Positions 1-8,912 of a DNA stretch of 34,802 nucleotides are shown here, one piece after another. The notes under the pieces are model-generated. The model made no database searches. It was not told the DNA's origin and saw only the letters and a program-made list of their open reading frames with translations. The stretch lies in NCBI RefSeq assembly GCF_013155395.1, contig NZ_JABJWC010000040.1, positions 1 through 34,802 of the forward strand. Reading direction: 5' to 3'. The DNA comes from Komagataeibacter melomenusus (GTDB lineage Bacteria; Pseudomonadota; Alphaproteobacteria; Acetobacterales; Acetobacteraceae). The stretch's first letter is position 1. Each line of letters begins with the position of its first letter. The position numbers and the translations under genes were made by a program.

Positions 1-1552
1 CGGCTTCATTACCGATACGGCGCATTGGGCAGGACGGGTCGCCCATGCCGCCGGAAGGGTTCAGCACATACTGGAAATCGGGCTGCACGACCATCCATGG
101 CGTGACCTGGGCCTGATAGGTCAGTTCAAAATGGTTTTCATTGCCCTGCACCAAAGCACCGCGCGCGCGATCATATGCGCGCACGCCCGACGTGACGCGA
201 CCGATGCCCCAGCCCAGACCCAGCGTATCATTCATCCTGCCCGCAAACGGGGCCTTCAGGTTCAGGCCGGCATCAATGGCGAAACTTATGATATTGCGAT
301 CACCACTATTCCCGGTTGCCCGGACAAACAGCCCCAGCGCGCGCGATGCCGTGGGCGCGGGACGCCAGATCAACTGGTCGATGATTCCGTAAACCAGCCA
401 GTTGCCCTGATCCCAGCGCGGCGTGCCTCCCTCCGCCCCAAGCGACTGCCCCTGCGTGTTGTACCGATAATCCGGGAAGCGTGCCGTATCGTAATAGCCC
501 CCGAGTTTATAAATACCCGAGAGCCCAGGATGGTGAACGTCGCCCTGCGGATTGAGGGCATACTGGATTTCGGTAATCAGCAGGGCGCCAGTTCCCATAT
601 TGAACCGCGTGCCGCTGCCATCGCTGATGGTCTGGCTGGTTGGATCAGCCGGACTTCCGGTCAGGCCAAAGACATTACTGTCCCGATTGCCTGTTGGATT
701 ATCATCGGAGGCCGCGAACATGAATGTGTATTTTCCGCTGGGCCGGTAGCGCAGCCGGATTGCAGGCGCGGCAAGGGGCCATGACGGGCCGCCCGCATAA
801 AGATTGACCGAAGGCCCCATGGGCCACCCGAAATTGGCATTGAGATACTGCGATGCATAATCACTGATCAGGAATTCCGTATCGAGGTCCTGCTGGCCAA
901 TCTTGATATCCAGTGCACCCTTGAGGAAAGACTGCTGGTACCACAGTTCAAACAGGCGGGTGGAGCGGTCCGCCTCAAATCCGCTGATGGGGTTGAAATC
1001 GCCCAGATGATCCTGGGTCATGGCACGTCCGCGGATCTGCAGGGCGCTGACATTGAATGTCGCGCCCCTGAGCCCGACGAGTTTTTCAAGGTCCGCCGTC
1101 AGGCTGGGCATGGTAATGCCAATATATGATGCTCCGGTGCCAGCCCCCCTGCCATCGCCGTTGGTGCTGGCGATCCCGCCCGTGGCATTGCCCCACAACT
1201 CGTTGACATCCTGAATGCCCAGTATCATGCCGTAACGGGCCAGCCATGGACGGAGGCCCCCCATATCCCCCAGCAGGCTGCCACCGGCGGCTGATGGTGT
1301 ATCCTGGCTCCGGCTGGCATTGATTACATCCGCCTGCCAGGAATCCCGCATGGCGGCAGGATCAATCTGCGCGAGAAAAGGCGCGGAAGCCCCCAGGCGG
1401 GAACGTCCTTCAGCAATGGCGGTCTGGCCGTGAGCCGGGAGGCAGATAAGGCAGACGATGCCCCAGACGAGGCTCCCCCCGCAGGCACGCCACAAAAATC
1501 CGGGCACGGCAACGGCTGGAACCTTGCATGATGTCAGTCTGCACGATCGCAA
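1..1552 (-). CDS. OprB-family carbohydrate-selective porin (3' end outside window)
   Basis: Outer-membrane beta-barrel porin for diffusion of sugars. The minus-strand frame is open from about 1552 to the window start (about 517 codons). It begins with a basic stretch and a hydrophobic segment ending in AHG-Q, read as a signal peptide. The C-terminal part holds the family pattern HFELTYQAQVTPW followed by QPDFQYVLNP and then IGNEA, which normally lies about ten residues before the final aromatic residue, so little is missing. No in-frame ATG exists after the upstream stop. The likeliest start is TTG at 1552 with GAG just upstream; GTG at 1507 is the alternative but would shorten the signal peptide. 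OprB is established knowledge; the specific sugar cannot be told. It is transcribed away from the b561/VIT cluster. Confidence 0.85.
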   Translation of the reverse strand, partial: MRSCRLTSCKVPAVAVPGFLWRACGGSLVWGIVCLICLPAHGQTAIAEGRSRLGASAPFLAQIDPAAMRDSWQADVINASRSQDTPSAAGGSLLGDMGGLRPWLARYGMILGIQDVNELWGNATGGIASTNGDGRGAGTGASYIGITMPSLTADLEKLVGLRGATFNVSALQIRGRAMTQDHLGDFNPISGFEADRSTRLFELWYQQSFLKGALDIKIGQQDLDTEFLISDYASQYLNANFGWPMGPSVNLYAGGPSWPLAAPAIRLRYRPSGKYTFMFAASDDNPTGNRDSNVFGLTGSPADPTSQTISDGSGTRFNMGTGALLITEIQYALNPQGDVHHPGLSGIYKLGGYYDTARFPDYRYNTQGQSLGAEGGTPRWDQGNWLVYGIIDQLIWRPAPTASRALGLFVRATGNSGDRNIISFAIDAGLNLKAPFAGRMNDTLGLGWGIGRVTSGVRAYDRARGALVQGNENHFELTYQAQVTPWMVVQPDFQYVLNPSGGMGDPSCPMRRIGNEA

Positions 1553-1567
1553 ATGATTCTCATATTA
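1549..1567 (-). promoter_or_regulatory. Fur-box-like site at the porin start
   Basis: The minus strand reads TATGAGAATCATT here, matching 11 of 13 central positions of the classical Fur box (AATGATAATCATT) and 13 of 19 over the full box. It overlaps the proposed TTG start of the porin. This is a visual match only; binding is inferred. Confidence 0.3.
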
Positions 1568-1647
1568 ATACAAAACCCATCATCATCCGGCTTATATTAT
1601 ATGCACGACTTTATTTTCACAACATGATGTTTTTGTTAAACTTTTAT

Positions 1648-1666
1648 TATAATGATAACCAATATA
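1648..1666 (+). promoter_or_regulatory. Fur-box-like site in the divergent spacer
   Basis: TATAATGATAACCAATATA matches the 19-base Fur consensus GATAATGATAATCATTATC at 15 positions. It lies in an AT-rich spacer between the porin and the cluster that ends in a VIT-type iron or manganese transporter, so iron control of one or both transcripts is plausible. The rest of the spacer (1568-1906) shows no gene I trust. Confidence 0.45.
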
Positions 1667-1906
1667 TTGTATTTATTTTCATCACAAAAGTACAGTAAAG
1701 GTTTCCGTCATATATTTCATCGATATAAGGAAGTGACAGGCGAAAATGACAGCCCCTTTGCCTGTCTTTATAAAATACAATTCATGACCACGGTTTGCAG
1801 CCGGATCAGCGCCCCCTTTTCCCTGTTCAGGTTCACGTCATCTTCGCCTGTTACAAGAACCGCACGCATCAGCACGATGCCAGGGACGGGAGGCCGGACT
1901 CATACC

Positions 1907-2377
1907 ATGCGATGGATATTACGGTACGGGCTGGCAGTCCTGATGATAATCAGCATGACCCTTTGCGCAGCCCATGCCGAGACCGAAGGTATCTGCAGGG
2001 CAGTCGAGCAGGGCATACGCCTTCATGTTGATGGCATGTATGGCGGATATCCCCATTCAGTCCTGCGTGACGCGGTTCTGGAAAGCGTGGACTGCCCATC
2101 TGGCGCGGCCGAACTGCAGGCCTTCCATGCCATTGCGGTGCCGCCCCCTCACATGCGTATTGCGGTCATGCGCCCGACAGGACAGGGCCAGCAGGGTTCG
2201 TTGTCCGTCATGCTGTTTTCACAGGGGCATTTCGTTATTGGCGAGCGCATGTCCCTGTCTCCTTTCTCACGCAGCCAGTCCCCGTTTTCAATAAAGGCCG
2301 ACATCAATCTTGCGACCGCGCGCCTGTGGGATGACCTGGCAAAGCGGATCGCACAGGGAAAACCGATTATTCCATGA
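1907..2377 (+). CDS. Secreted protein of unknown function
   Basis: I do not recognise the family. The 156-residue product starts with a clear signal peptide (MRWILRYGLAVLMIIS, then CAAHA-E), so it is probably periplasmic. The mature part has two cysteines that could form a disulfide (ICRAVEQG and VDCPSG) and a C-terminal amphipathic stretch. The frame is open back to 1652, but the earlier codons do not look like protein; ATG 1907 puts the signal peptide at the N-terminus and has GGGAGG about 13 bases upstream. ATG 1877 is an alternative. It leads a cluster with cytochrome b561 and a VIT transporter, which hints at a redox or metal-related periplasmic role, but this is only context. Confidence 0.6.
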   Translation: MRWILRYGLAVLMIISMTLCAAHAETEGICRAVEQGIRLHVDGMYGGYPHSVLRDAVLESVDCPSGAAELQAFHAIAVPPPHMRIAVMRPTGQGQQGSLSVMLFSQGHFVIGERMSLSPFSRSQSPFSIKADINLATARLWDDLAKRIAQGKPIIP

Positions 2378-2468
2378 TGGACGGCCATGCCGCATTTCCA
2401 AACCAAACCCCCTCACCGTCCGCCCGCCTGCTGGTCTGGATTGATGGCTGCTCGTTCAGGTTCGCGTC

Positions 2469-3062
2469 ATGTCCGCCATCTATATTGACCGCATGGAACA
2501 CAAACCCTGCCCCGCCCCGACATGCTATGACCTGCCGACGATCGTTTTCCACTGGAGTTGCGCAGCCATTATCGTGCTGCAGTTCGCCACTGCAAATGTG
2601 TGGGGCCTGTTCCGTAACCCGCTGCATCATCAACTGGTGGTCACACATCTGACATCAGGCATAATCCTGAGCCTGCTCATGCCCGCGCGCCTGGTGTGGC
2701 GCATGGGCTGGGGGCGCCATATCCGCGCCTCCGACCGCTGGCTCGATGCCGTTCTGGCCCGCAGCGTGGAATATGGCCTGTATGGCCTGGTCCTGCTGGA
2801 AATTCCTCTTGGATATCTGTGGCGATGGGGCAACGGACAGCCCATGAGCTTTCTGGCCATCCAGATCGCGCCGCCATTTGGCAGGTTTTCGGCATCAACG
2901 GTCGGCCTCCTGCACTGGCTGCATCAATGGAATGGCTGGCTGATCATTGTGCTGGCCACGGGTCACGCACTGGCCGCGTGCTTTCATCATTTCATTCTCA
3001 GGGACAATGTTTTTAACAGAATGCTGGCAAAAGGTACTATATCTGATGAATATGGAAAGTAG
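2469..3062 (+). CDS. Cytochrome b561 family protein
   Basis: Four-helix inner-membrane di-haem protein of 197 residues, the usual size for bacterial b561. These proteins carry electrons between ubiquinol and periplasmic acceptors. The pattern YDLPTIVFHW near residue 20 gives the first haem histidine (H28). LLHWLHQWNGW and the following helix with GHALAACFHH supply the later ligands. Hydrophobic helices lie around residues 25-45, 60-78, 95-115 and 145-170. Start is ATG 2469; ATG 2493 would also keep the whole domain. The 3' end overlaps the start of the VIT gene, so the two are probably translationally coupled. Whether it serves respiration, superoxide removal or metal reduction cannot be told. 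Confidence 0.85.
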   Translation: MSAIYIDRMEHKPCPAPTCYDLPTIVFHWSCAAIIVLQFATANVWGLFRNPLHHQLVVTHLTSGIILSLLMPARLVWRMGWGRHIRASDRWLDAVLARSVEYGLYGLVLLEIPLGYLWRWGNGQPMSFLAIQIAPPFGRFSASTVGLLHWLHQWNGWLIIVLATGHALAACFHHFILRDNVFNRMLAKGTISDEYGK

Positions 3063-3759
3063 AACGGCACCACGCCCCAAGGAAGTACATGCAACATCCC
3101 GGCTGGGCTGGCTGCGGGCGGCCGTTCTGGGGGCGAATGACGGCATCCTGTCAACATCCAGCCTGATCATTGGCGTGGCCAGCGCCCATGCCACGCAGGC
3201 AAGCATCCTGCTGGCCGGGATTTCCAGCCTTGTGGCCGGGGCCATGTCCATGGCGGCGGGGGAATATGTGTCCGTCAGTTCGCAGGCGGATTCCGAGAAG
3301 GCCGACCTTGCCCGCGAAAAAAAGGAACTTGGCAGCAGTTGGGATGCCGAAGTCAGCGAGCTGGCCGGCATATACCGCCAGCGCGGCCTGGATGACATCC
3401 TGGCCCGCAAGGTGGCCCTTCAGCTTATGAAGCATGATGCCCTGGGTGCCCATGCCCGCGATGAACTTGGCATTTCGGAAGCAACTGCGGCCCGTCCGGT
3501 GCAGGCGGCCTTTGCATCGGCTGGCGCGTTCTCATCCGGCGCCATATTGCCCGTGCTGGCAGCCCTGCTCTCGCCAGCAGGCGTGGTGTCATGGACAGTA
3601 TCCGCCATATCCCTGCTCGGCCTGGCCGTACTGGGGGTGGTGGGGGCACGTGCCGGTGGCGCGGACCCGTTGCGTCCGGCAATACGGGTCATATTCTGGG
3701 GCATCATGGCAATGGCCGTGACGGCGGCCATCGGCCGTATATTCGGGGTACAGACATGA
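3046..3759 (+). CDS. VIT1/CCC1-family iron or manganese transporter
   Basis: Membrane transporter of 237 residues related to yeast CCC1, plant VIT1 and nodulin-21, which move Fe2+ or Mn2+ out of the cytosol. The hallmark first helix is present (GWLRAAVLGANDGILSTSSL), followed by a second helix ending in the conserved AAGEYVSVSSQ. A cytosolic helical segment rich in Glu, Lys and Asp follows, then three C-terminal helices. The frame is open from 2947, but homology begins near ATSRLGW, so ATG 3046 (or 3052), preceded by AAAGG, is chosen. This start lies inside the end of the b561 gene. With the Fur-like box upstream of the cluster, a role in metal homeostasis is inferred. Confidence 0.85.
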   Translation: MNMESRTAPRPKEVHATSRLGWLRAAVLGANDGILSTSSLIIGVASAHATQASILLAGISSLVAGAMSMAAGEYVSVSSQADSEKADLAREKKELGSSWDAEVSELAGIYRQRGLDDILARKVALQLMKHDALGAHARDELGISEATAARPVQAAFASAGAFSSGAILPVLAALLSPAGVVSWTVSAISLLGLAVLGVVGARAGGADPLRPAIRVIFWGIMAMAVTAAIGRIFGVQT

Positions 3760-4608
3760 CCTTCTAAATATTGCAACATACCAGATGAATGAAAACAGAT
3801 CATGGATGTCATTCTTGTAAGCGTGCTGTCAAATCTGGTTGTTTCATTATTATGCATACGGCTTGTCTTTTATTTGCACCATGGCAAACGTAATATGAAA
3901 TTTTACAAAAACAGATCCATCTAACAATGCCATACCGGCAATGGGGGAGCGGGCCCGAGCTTTATCGGGACTGTTCCCCATACCGGGCAAAACCGCCAAC
4001 ACTGCCACCATTGATGACCATGGGAACGGTGTCATGTTTACCGCGTCGTTGCATCCTGCAGGTGGCCCCGCATGACCGGGCACAAGATGCGGCATCAAGC
4101 TGCCCCTCCCTGTTGCGCCCGTCCTGACCGGCACCGACGGCTGGATAAATCCATGCGCATATCAGGCAATGACAGGCATTTCTCGATCCATGATTCTCTT
4201 GATCTCATGTCGTATATGATTTTTATTTCTACAATTCCCAATTAAATTCAAATCAATATTTATATTTACATAATATACACAATCCATGACCGGACACGCG
4301 GCATCAACCGGGCATTTGATAAGATGGTCGCGGTACGGTGTAGAAAATTCTTACGAATTTCAACATTGTTGAACGCCCGCCCCCTCTTTCCACGCGACAG
4401 GAAAACGTGGAGCGTATATCCCCTCGCCTTGAATGAAAGCGAACCGGCGGGTCGGGATTTGTAAAAAAAACCGGCGCGCGGGTATGCTTCATTTCATGTA
4501 AAGAATATGAAATAAATATATCACTTCAATATTTATAACAAAAAACATGCTGTGAATATGGACGCATAACGGAAATATTCATTCATATGATGTAAAAGGC
4601 ATCAATCC
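3760..4608. other. Long spacer between the VIT gene and sldB
   Basis: No convincing gene. A 40-codon plus-strand frame at 3802-3924 would encode a short hydrophobic peptide (MDVILVSVLSNLVVSLL...); it has no strong ribosome site and I do not call it. At 3942-3977 a nested inverted repeat is visible: an outer GGGGAG/TTCCCC arm around CCCGA-gcttta-TCGGG; it may be a terminator or RNA element. A second short hairpin, CCACG/CGTGG, lies near 4392-4412. Segments around 4200-4280 and 4490-4600 are very AT-rich and probably hold the sldBA promoter, but I cannot assign -35 and -10 boxes. Confidence 0.4.
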
Positions 4609-4989
4609 ATGTTGCGTGAATATGGGGGCAAGCCCCTTGTGGAATGGCTCGTGTGGCTGCTGGGCGCGGTCATTTTTCTTGTTGGTCTGGTGTTTGTTGC
4701 TGGCGGGGCCGAACTGGCGCTGCTGGGTGGTTCCCTTTACTATCTGCTTTGTGGCCCTGTCCTGCTTGCCAGCGGATTGTGCATGCTGATGGGGCGCCTG
4801 CAGGGGGCGCTCCTTTATCTTGCGGCCCTTGCCTATACCTGGGTCTGGTCCGTGTGGGAGGTGGGGTTCAGCCCGATTGACCTCCTGCCCCGCGCCTTTG
4901 GCCCGACCCTGCTTGGCCTGCCTGTCCTTTTCTCCATTCCTGTCCTGCGGCGGATGGCCGCACGTCGCGCCATCGGGGGCACATGCTGA
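4609..4989 (+). CDS. sldB: Membrane subunit of PQQ polyol (glycerol/sorbitol/arabitol) dehydrogenase
   Basis: Small hydrophobic protein of 126 residues, exactly the size of SldB of acetic acid bacteria. It has four to five membrane helices (about residues 10-32, 38-60, 62-80, 95-115), corresponding to the N-terminal membrane domain that is fused to the catalytic part in PQQ glucose dehydrogenase. It anchors SldA to the periplasmic side of the inner membrane and is thought to pass electrons to ubiquinone. The 3' end overlaps sldA by seven bases, so the two are co-translated. The start ATG 4609 follows a run of AT-rich DNA with no strong Shine-Dalgarno. The assignment rests on size, topology and the partner gene. 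Confidence 0.9.
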   Translation: MLREYGGKPLVEWLVWLLGAVIFLVGLVFVAGGAELALLGGSLYYLLCGPVLLASGLCMLMGRLQGALLYLAALAYTWVWSVWEVGFSPIDLLPRAFGPTLLGLPVLFSIPVLRRMAARRAIGGTC

Positions 4990-7205
4990 TGCGCCGGTAT
5001 CGTTTCCTCGCCATGGGCATGGGGGCCGCATGGCTGTGCCTGCCGGTATCATCATATGCACAGTTCGCCGCCGCAGGGTCTGGCGGGCCGCCGGGTGCAT
5101 CCATTCCGGGGCCGGGCCGGGCCGATGAACCGGCGGAACAGGCCCCAGCCGATCCCGGCTATTTTGCCGGTCCTTCCCCCTACGCCCCGCAGGCTCCGGG
5201 CGTGAATGCGGCGAACCTGCCCGATATCGGGAGTGTTGCCGCCGACAGCCTGCCCGCCATGCTGCCGCAGGCGGGGGCTGACCCGGCACCGGGTGACTGG
5301 GCCACCTACGGGCGGGATGACGCGCAGACCCGTTATTCCCCGCTGGCCCAGATCACGCCGGAGAATGTCTCACACCTTCAGGTTGCCTTTACCTACCACA
5401 CCGGCAGCTACCCCCGGCCGGGGCAGACGAACAAATGGGCGGCGGAAACCACACCGATCAAGGTAGGCGACGGGCTGTACATGTGCTCGGCACAGAACGA
5501 CATCATGAAGCTGGACCCGGCCACGGGCAAGGAAATCTGGCGGCGCAACCTTGGTGAAAAATACGAAGCCATTCCCTATACCGCTGCGTGCAAGGGGGTG
5601 ACGTATTTCACGTCGTCACAGGTACCGCAGGGGCAGCCCTGCCACAACCGTATCCTTGAGGGCACGCTGGACATGCGGCTGGTGGCGGTGGATGCCGCCA
5701 CGGGGGAATTCTGCCCCGGCTTCGGCCACGACGGGCAGGTCAACCTGATGCAGGGCATGGGCGAGTCCGTTCCCGGTTTTGTCGCCATGACAGTGCCACC
5801 CACCGTGGTGAACGGCGTGGTCGTGGTCAATCATCAGGTGCTTGACGGGCAGCGCCGCTGGGCACCCTCGGGCGTGGTGCGCGGTTATGATGCCGAAAGT
5901 GGCCGCTTTGTCTGGGCGTGGGATGTCAAACGCCCCGATGACCACGACCAGCCCACGGGTAACCGGCATTACAGCCGCGGCACCCCCAATTCCTGGGCCG
6001 CCATGACCGGGGATGACGCGCTGGGGCTGGTTTACGTGCCCACGGGCAATTCGGCGGGTGACTATTTCAGCGGCTATCGCAGTGCTGCCGAAAATGCGGT
6101 CTCCACCTCCATCGTGGCGCTCGACGTCAAGACCGGAAGCCCGCGCTGGGTGTTCCAGACGGTGCACAAGGATGTCTGGGATTACGACATGGGATCACAG
6201 GTCACCATGATGGACATGCCGGGTACTGACGGCCAGACGGTGCCCGCCATCATCGTGCCGACCAAGCGGGGGCAGACCTTCGTGCTGGACCGCCGCACCG
6301 GGCAGTCGATCCTGCCGGTGGAAGAACGCCCCGCCCCGGCAGGCAACGTGGCGGGCGACACCCGCGCGCCCACCCAGCCATGGTCGGTCGGCATGCCGTC
6401 GCTGCATATGCCGGACCTGCGGGAGCAGGACATGTGGGGCGTGTCCCCCATCGACCAGCTTTACTGCCGCATCAAGTTCCGTCGTGCCCATTACGTCGGT
6501 GAGTTCACGCCCCCCAGCCTGGACAGGCCGTGGATCATGTATCCCGGCAATAACGGGGGCAGTGACTGGGGATCAATGGCCTATGACCCGCAGACCGGCA
6601 TCCTGATCGCGAACTGGAATGCATCGCCGATGTATGCCCAACTGATTACCCGCAACAAGGCCGATGCGCTGAACCTCATGCCGATCGACGATCCGCATTA
6701 CCACCCCGGCGCAGGCGCTGCCGAGGGCAACGGCCCGATGGAGGGCACGCCCTACGCCATCACCATCGCCCCGTTCTGGGACCCGTTCACCCGCATGCTG
6801 TGCCACAAACCGCCCTATGGCATGATTACCGCGATTGACATGAAGCACGACCAGAAAGTGCTGTGGCAGCACCCGCTGGGCACGGCGCGCGCCAATGGGC
6901 CGTGGGGCCTGCCGACCGGCCTGCCGTGGGAGATCGGCACGCCCAACAACGGCGGCGCGGTGGTTACGGCGGGCGGGCTGGTGTTCATCGGTGCTGCGAC
7001 GGACAACCTGATCCGCGCGATTGACGAACGCACCGGCAAGGTTCTGTGGTCCCATGTGCTGCCCGGCGGCGGGCAGGCCAACCCGATGACATACGAGGTC
7101 AACGGACGGCAGTATGTGGCGATCATGGCGGGCGGCCATCACTTCATGATGACGCCGGTGACGGACGAACTGGTGGTTTTCGCCCTGCCACAGGCGGCAC
7201 GATAG
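4983..7205 (+). CDS. sldA: PQQ-dependent polyol dehydrogenase, catalytic subunit
   Basis: Periplasmic quinoprotein of 740 residues that oxidises polyols such as glycerol, D-sorbitol or D-arabitol to ketoses, with electrons going to ubiquinone through SldB. A signal peptide ends in SSYA-Q at about residue 26, followed by a Pro/Ala-rich linker of about 70 residues. The propeller domain begins at GDWATYGRDDAQTRYSPL and carries the repeated tryptophan-docking pattern (LDPATGKEIWRRNLG, AVDAATGEFCPGF, LDRRTGQSILPV, IDERTGKVLWSHVL). The NNGGSDWGSMAYDP stretch contains the Asp region expected near PQQ. Length and partner fit SldA rather than glucose dehydrogenase, which is a single chain of about 800 residues. 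A quinate-type enzyme is the main alternative. Confidence 0.9.
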   Translation: MLMRRYRFLAMGMGAAWLCLPVSSYAQFAAAGSGGPPGASIPGPGRADEPAEQAPADPGYFAGPSPYAPQAPGVNAANLPDIGSVAADSLPAMLPQAGADPAPGDWATYGRDDAQTRYSPLAQITPENVSHLQVAFTYHTGSYPRPGQTNKWAAETTPIKVGDGLYMCSAQNDIMKLDPATGKEIWRRNLGEKYEAIPYTAACKGVTYFTSSQVPQGQPCHNRILEGTLDMRLVAVDAATGEFCPGFGHDGQVNLMQGMGESVPGFVAMTVPPTVVNGVVVVNHQVLDGQRRWAPSGVVRGYDAESGRFVWAWDVKRPDDHDQPTGNRHYSRGTPNSWAAMTGDDALGLVYVPTGNSAGDYFSGYRSAAENAVSTSIVALDVKTGSPRWVFQTVHKDVWDYDMGSQVTMMDMPGTDGQTVPAIIVPTKRGQTFVLDRRTGQSILPVEERPAPAGNVAGDTRAPTQPWSVGMPSLHMPDLREQDMWGVSPIDQLYCRIKFRRAHYVGEFTPPSLDRPWIMYPGNNGGSDWGSMAYDPQTGILIANWNASPMYAQLITRNKADALNLMPIDDPHYHPGAGAAEGNGPMEGTPYAITIAPFWDPFTRMLCHKPPYGMITAIDMKHDQKVLWQHPLGTARANGPWGLPTGLPWEIGTPNNGGAVVTAGGLVFIGAATDNLIRAIDERTGKVLWSHVLPGGGQANPMTYEVNGRQYVAIMAGGHHFMMTPVTDELVVFALPQAAR

Positions 7206-7261
7206 CGCCACGCCACTGTAACAGGCCGGGTTCTGGCTCCCTGCGGGCCGGACCCGGTCGT

Positions 7262-7279
7262 CCCGCCCGCTTGGGCGGG
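7262..7279. terminator. Hairpin between the convergent sldA and SDR genes
   Basis: CCCGCCC-gctt-GGGCGGG forms a perfect seven-base-pair stem between two convergent genes. A second, looser CCGGGT/ACCCGG pair lies just upstream (about 7227-7258). There is no T run on either side, so this is a probable rather than certain bidirectional terminator. Confidence 0.5.
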
Positions 7280-7306
7280 GCAGCCGGATATCATCCGACG
7301 CCAGCC

Positions 7307-8356
7307 TTAACCCGGCCCGCCCCTGCCGATGCGCGGGATCACGCCGTTCTGCTGCTGGCGTTCGATCGCGCTGATCAGCACCGCGAGTGGATCGGCATCC
7401 TGCGCGTATCCAGCCAGCCGGATCTTTGTCATGTCGGATACGACATCGGCTTCTGTCCCGAATACAAAGTCGCCAAATCCCCAGCCAACGGCTTTGGCGA
7501 AATCGGGCTGCACCAGATCGCTTGCAATCGCATCCCAGACCGGGGCGAGCGCGGGCATGTGCCCGGCCAGCGAGAACGGGATCGGCTCGCCTGTGGTCAG
7601 GCCGAAATGCCGCGCCACACCTTCCCATATCCGGCGCCAGCGGAAGGGCGCGTGCACGTAATTGAAGGCCTGACCAGCAGCCGTATCGGACGTTGCCGCC
7701 CACAGGCTGGCGCGGGCCAGAGCGTGGGCATCCGTGACCTGTGCCAGGCACCTGTCATACGTTTTACAGGAGCCGGGAAAACGGAACGCGGCCCCGTCAG
7801 CCACACAGATGGCGGCATAGGCGCCGATGACGGTTGCGATGTTCATCGCATTGCCCGCGGCATCACCCACGACCACGTCGGGACGCAGGATGGTCCATTC
7901 GGGCCCACCGGCTTCATGGCGGGCCTGCAATTCACGCTGCTGCGTAAAATAGAAATTCGGGCCGATCGGACGGGGGTTTTCATCTTCGTAAAACGGCGTG
8001 GAAACCGGGCCAAGATGCACCCCATACACCTTGGCGCCCTGATACAGGACAACCCGCCGCAGCGGTGCGCCAGCATGCTGCAATCCATCCAGCAGATTGC
8101 GCAGCATGGCAGCATTGCGCGTATCCTCCCCGGCCAGCCCGCCACCGGGGCCATAGGCGGCATAGAACAGGTGCGTGCAGTCCGCCGCCGCTTCCAGCGC
8201 CATTCGCGTCTGCGCGGTATCGGTCAGGTCGGCGCGGATATCGCCATGGCTGCGCGACAGGCCACGGGCTTCCCAGCCGGGTGCGCGGGCCAGTTCCTCC
8301 AGCAGGGCCTTGCCAATGATGCCGTTCGCGCCCGCGACGAGTGCTTTGTAAACCAA
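7307..8356 (-). CDS. PRISE-like SDR family NAD(P)-dependent oxidoreductase
   Basis: Cytosolic Rossmann-fold protein of 349 residues. The nucleotide-binding motif GANGIIG is at residues 9-15. YQGAK (105-109) and NFYF (134-137) sit where progesterone 5-beta-reductase/iridoid synthase (PRISE) proteins have their catalytic Lys and the NFYY tyrosine, so it probably reduces an enone or a related carbonyl. The actual substrate is unknown. The start is TTG at 8356, decided by a strong AAGGAG seven bases upstream (8364-8369); no ATG fits. It lies downstream of a broken SDR gene in the same direction with about 70 bases between them, so the two may once have formed one transcript. Confidence 0.8.
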   Translation of the reverse strand: MVYKALVAGANGIIGKALLEELARAPGWEARGLSRSHGDIRADLTDTAQTRMALEAAADCTHLFYAAYGPGGGLAGEDTRNAAMLRNLLDGLQHAGAPLRRVVLYQGAKVYGVHLGPVSTPFYEDENPRPIGPNFYFTQQRELQARHEAGGPEWTILRPDVVVGDAAGNAMNIATVIGAYAAICVADGAAFRFPGSCKTYDRCLAQVTDAHALARASLWAATSDTAAGQAFNYVHAPFRWRRIWEGVARHFGLTTGEPIPFSLAGHMPALAPVWDAIASDLVQPDFAKAVGWGFGDFVFGTEADVVSDMTKIRLAGYAQDADPLAVLISAIERQQQNGVIPRIGRGGPG

Positions 8357-8425
8357 TGCTGTTCTCCTTGCTGCAAGACGGCACTGCGCGGTAATGTCCC
8401 ATGCCGACGCAGCCCACCATTGCCT

Positions 8426-8912
8426 TTAGAATACCTGTGCCGTCGGCCGGATAATAATCTCGTTAATATCGACATCCGGCGTCTGGGAGATCGCGTACGC
8501 GATGGCCCCGGTAACCGCGTCGGCGCTGATCTCCGCCGTGGCATACATGGTCTCCACCGCGTCTTTCGCGGGGCCTGCGCTGATATGGGAGGGCAGTTCG
8601 GTCGCAACCGCACCCGGGGAGATGACCGTGCTGCGGATGTACGGCCCGGCTTCCTGGCGGAACCCTTCGGAAATCGCGCGCACGGCGAACTTGGTGCCGC
8701 AATAGACGGCAAAACCCGGCCCCACCTTGTGCCCGGCCACTGAAGAGACAGTAACGACATGACCCGCGCCCTGCGCCTGCATGACCGGCAGGGCCGCGGC
8801 AATGCCATACCAGCACGCCCTTGATGTTGACGTCGATCATCTGGTCCCGCTGATCGACCTTCAGGTCACTCAGGAGGGCGACCAGCAGGACACCCGCATT
8901 GTTGACAAGAAC
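8426..8912 (-). pseudogene. Broken classical SDR oxidoreductase
   Basis: Homology runs from the LVNNAG motif (near 8905) through [11 protein letters not shown], the catalytic serine region VTVSSVAGH and the active-site YCGTK to a stop at 8426, so the order is that of a classical SDR. Two lesions are visible. The N-terminal third, with the cofactor-binding glycine motif, is absent: the sequence changes to transposase code at about 8905-8915. Also, one extra base at the CC of 8810-8811 shifts the frame; removing it gives [19 protein letters not shown], the normal family sequence. The 118-residue frame from 8782 is only the C-terminal remnant. The gene is almost certainly inactive. Confidence 0.85.

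Noticed and set aside
3802-3924. 40-codon hydrophobic small protein
   Set aside because: No ribosome site and no second evidence; kept only as a note in the spacer entry.
4983-7205. Call as PQQ glucose dehydrogenase
   Set aside because: The membrane domain is a separate 126-residue gene and the lengths match SldBA; glucose dehydrogenase is one chain.
6573-7751. 392-codon minus-strand frame opposite the end of sldA
   Set aside because: Arg/Gly/Pro/His-rich shadow of a GC-rich real gene; crosses two convergent genes and has no recognisable domain.
7046-8743. 565-codon plus-strand frame opposite the SDR genes
   Set aside because: Antisense to an intact SDR with clear motifs; composition is that of a shadow frame.
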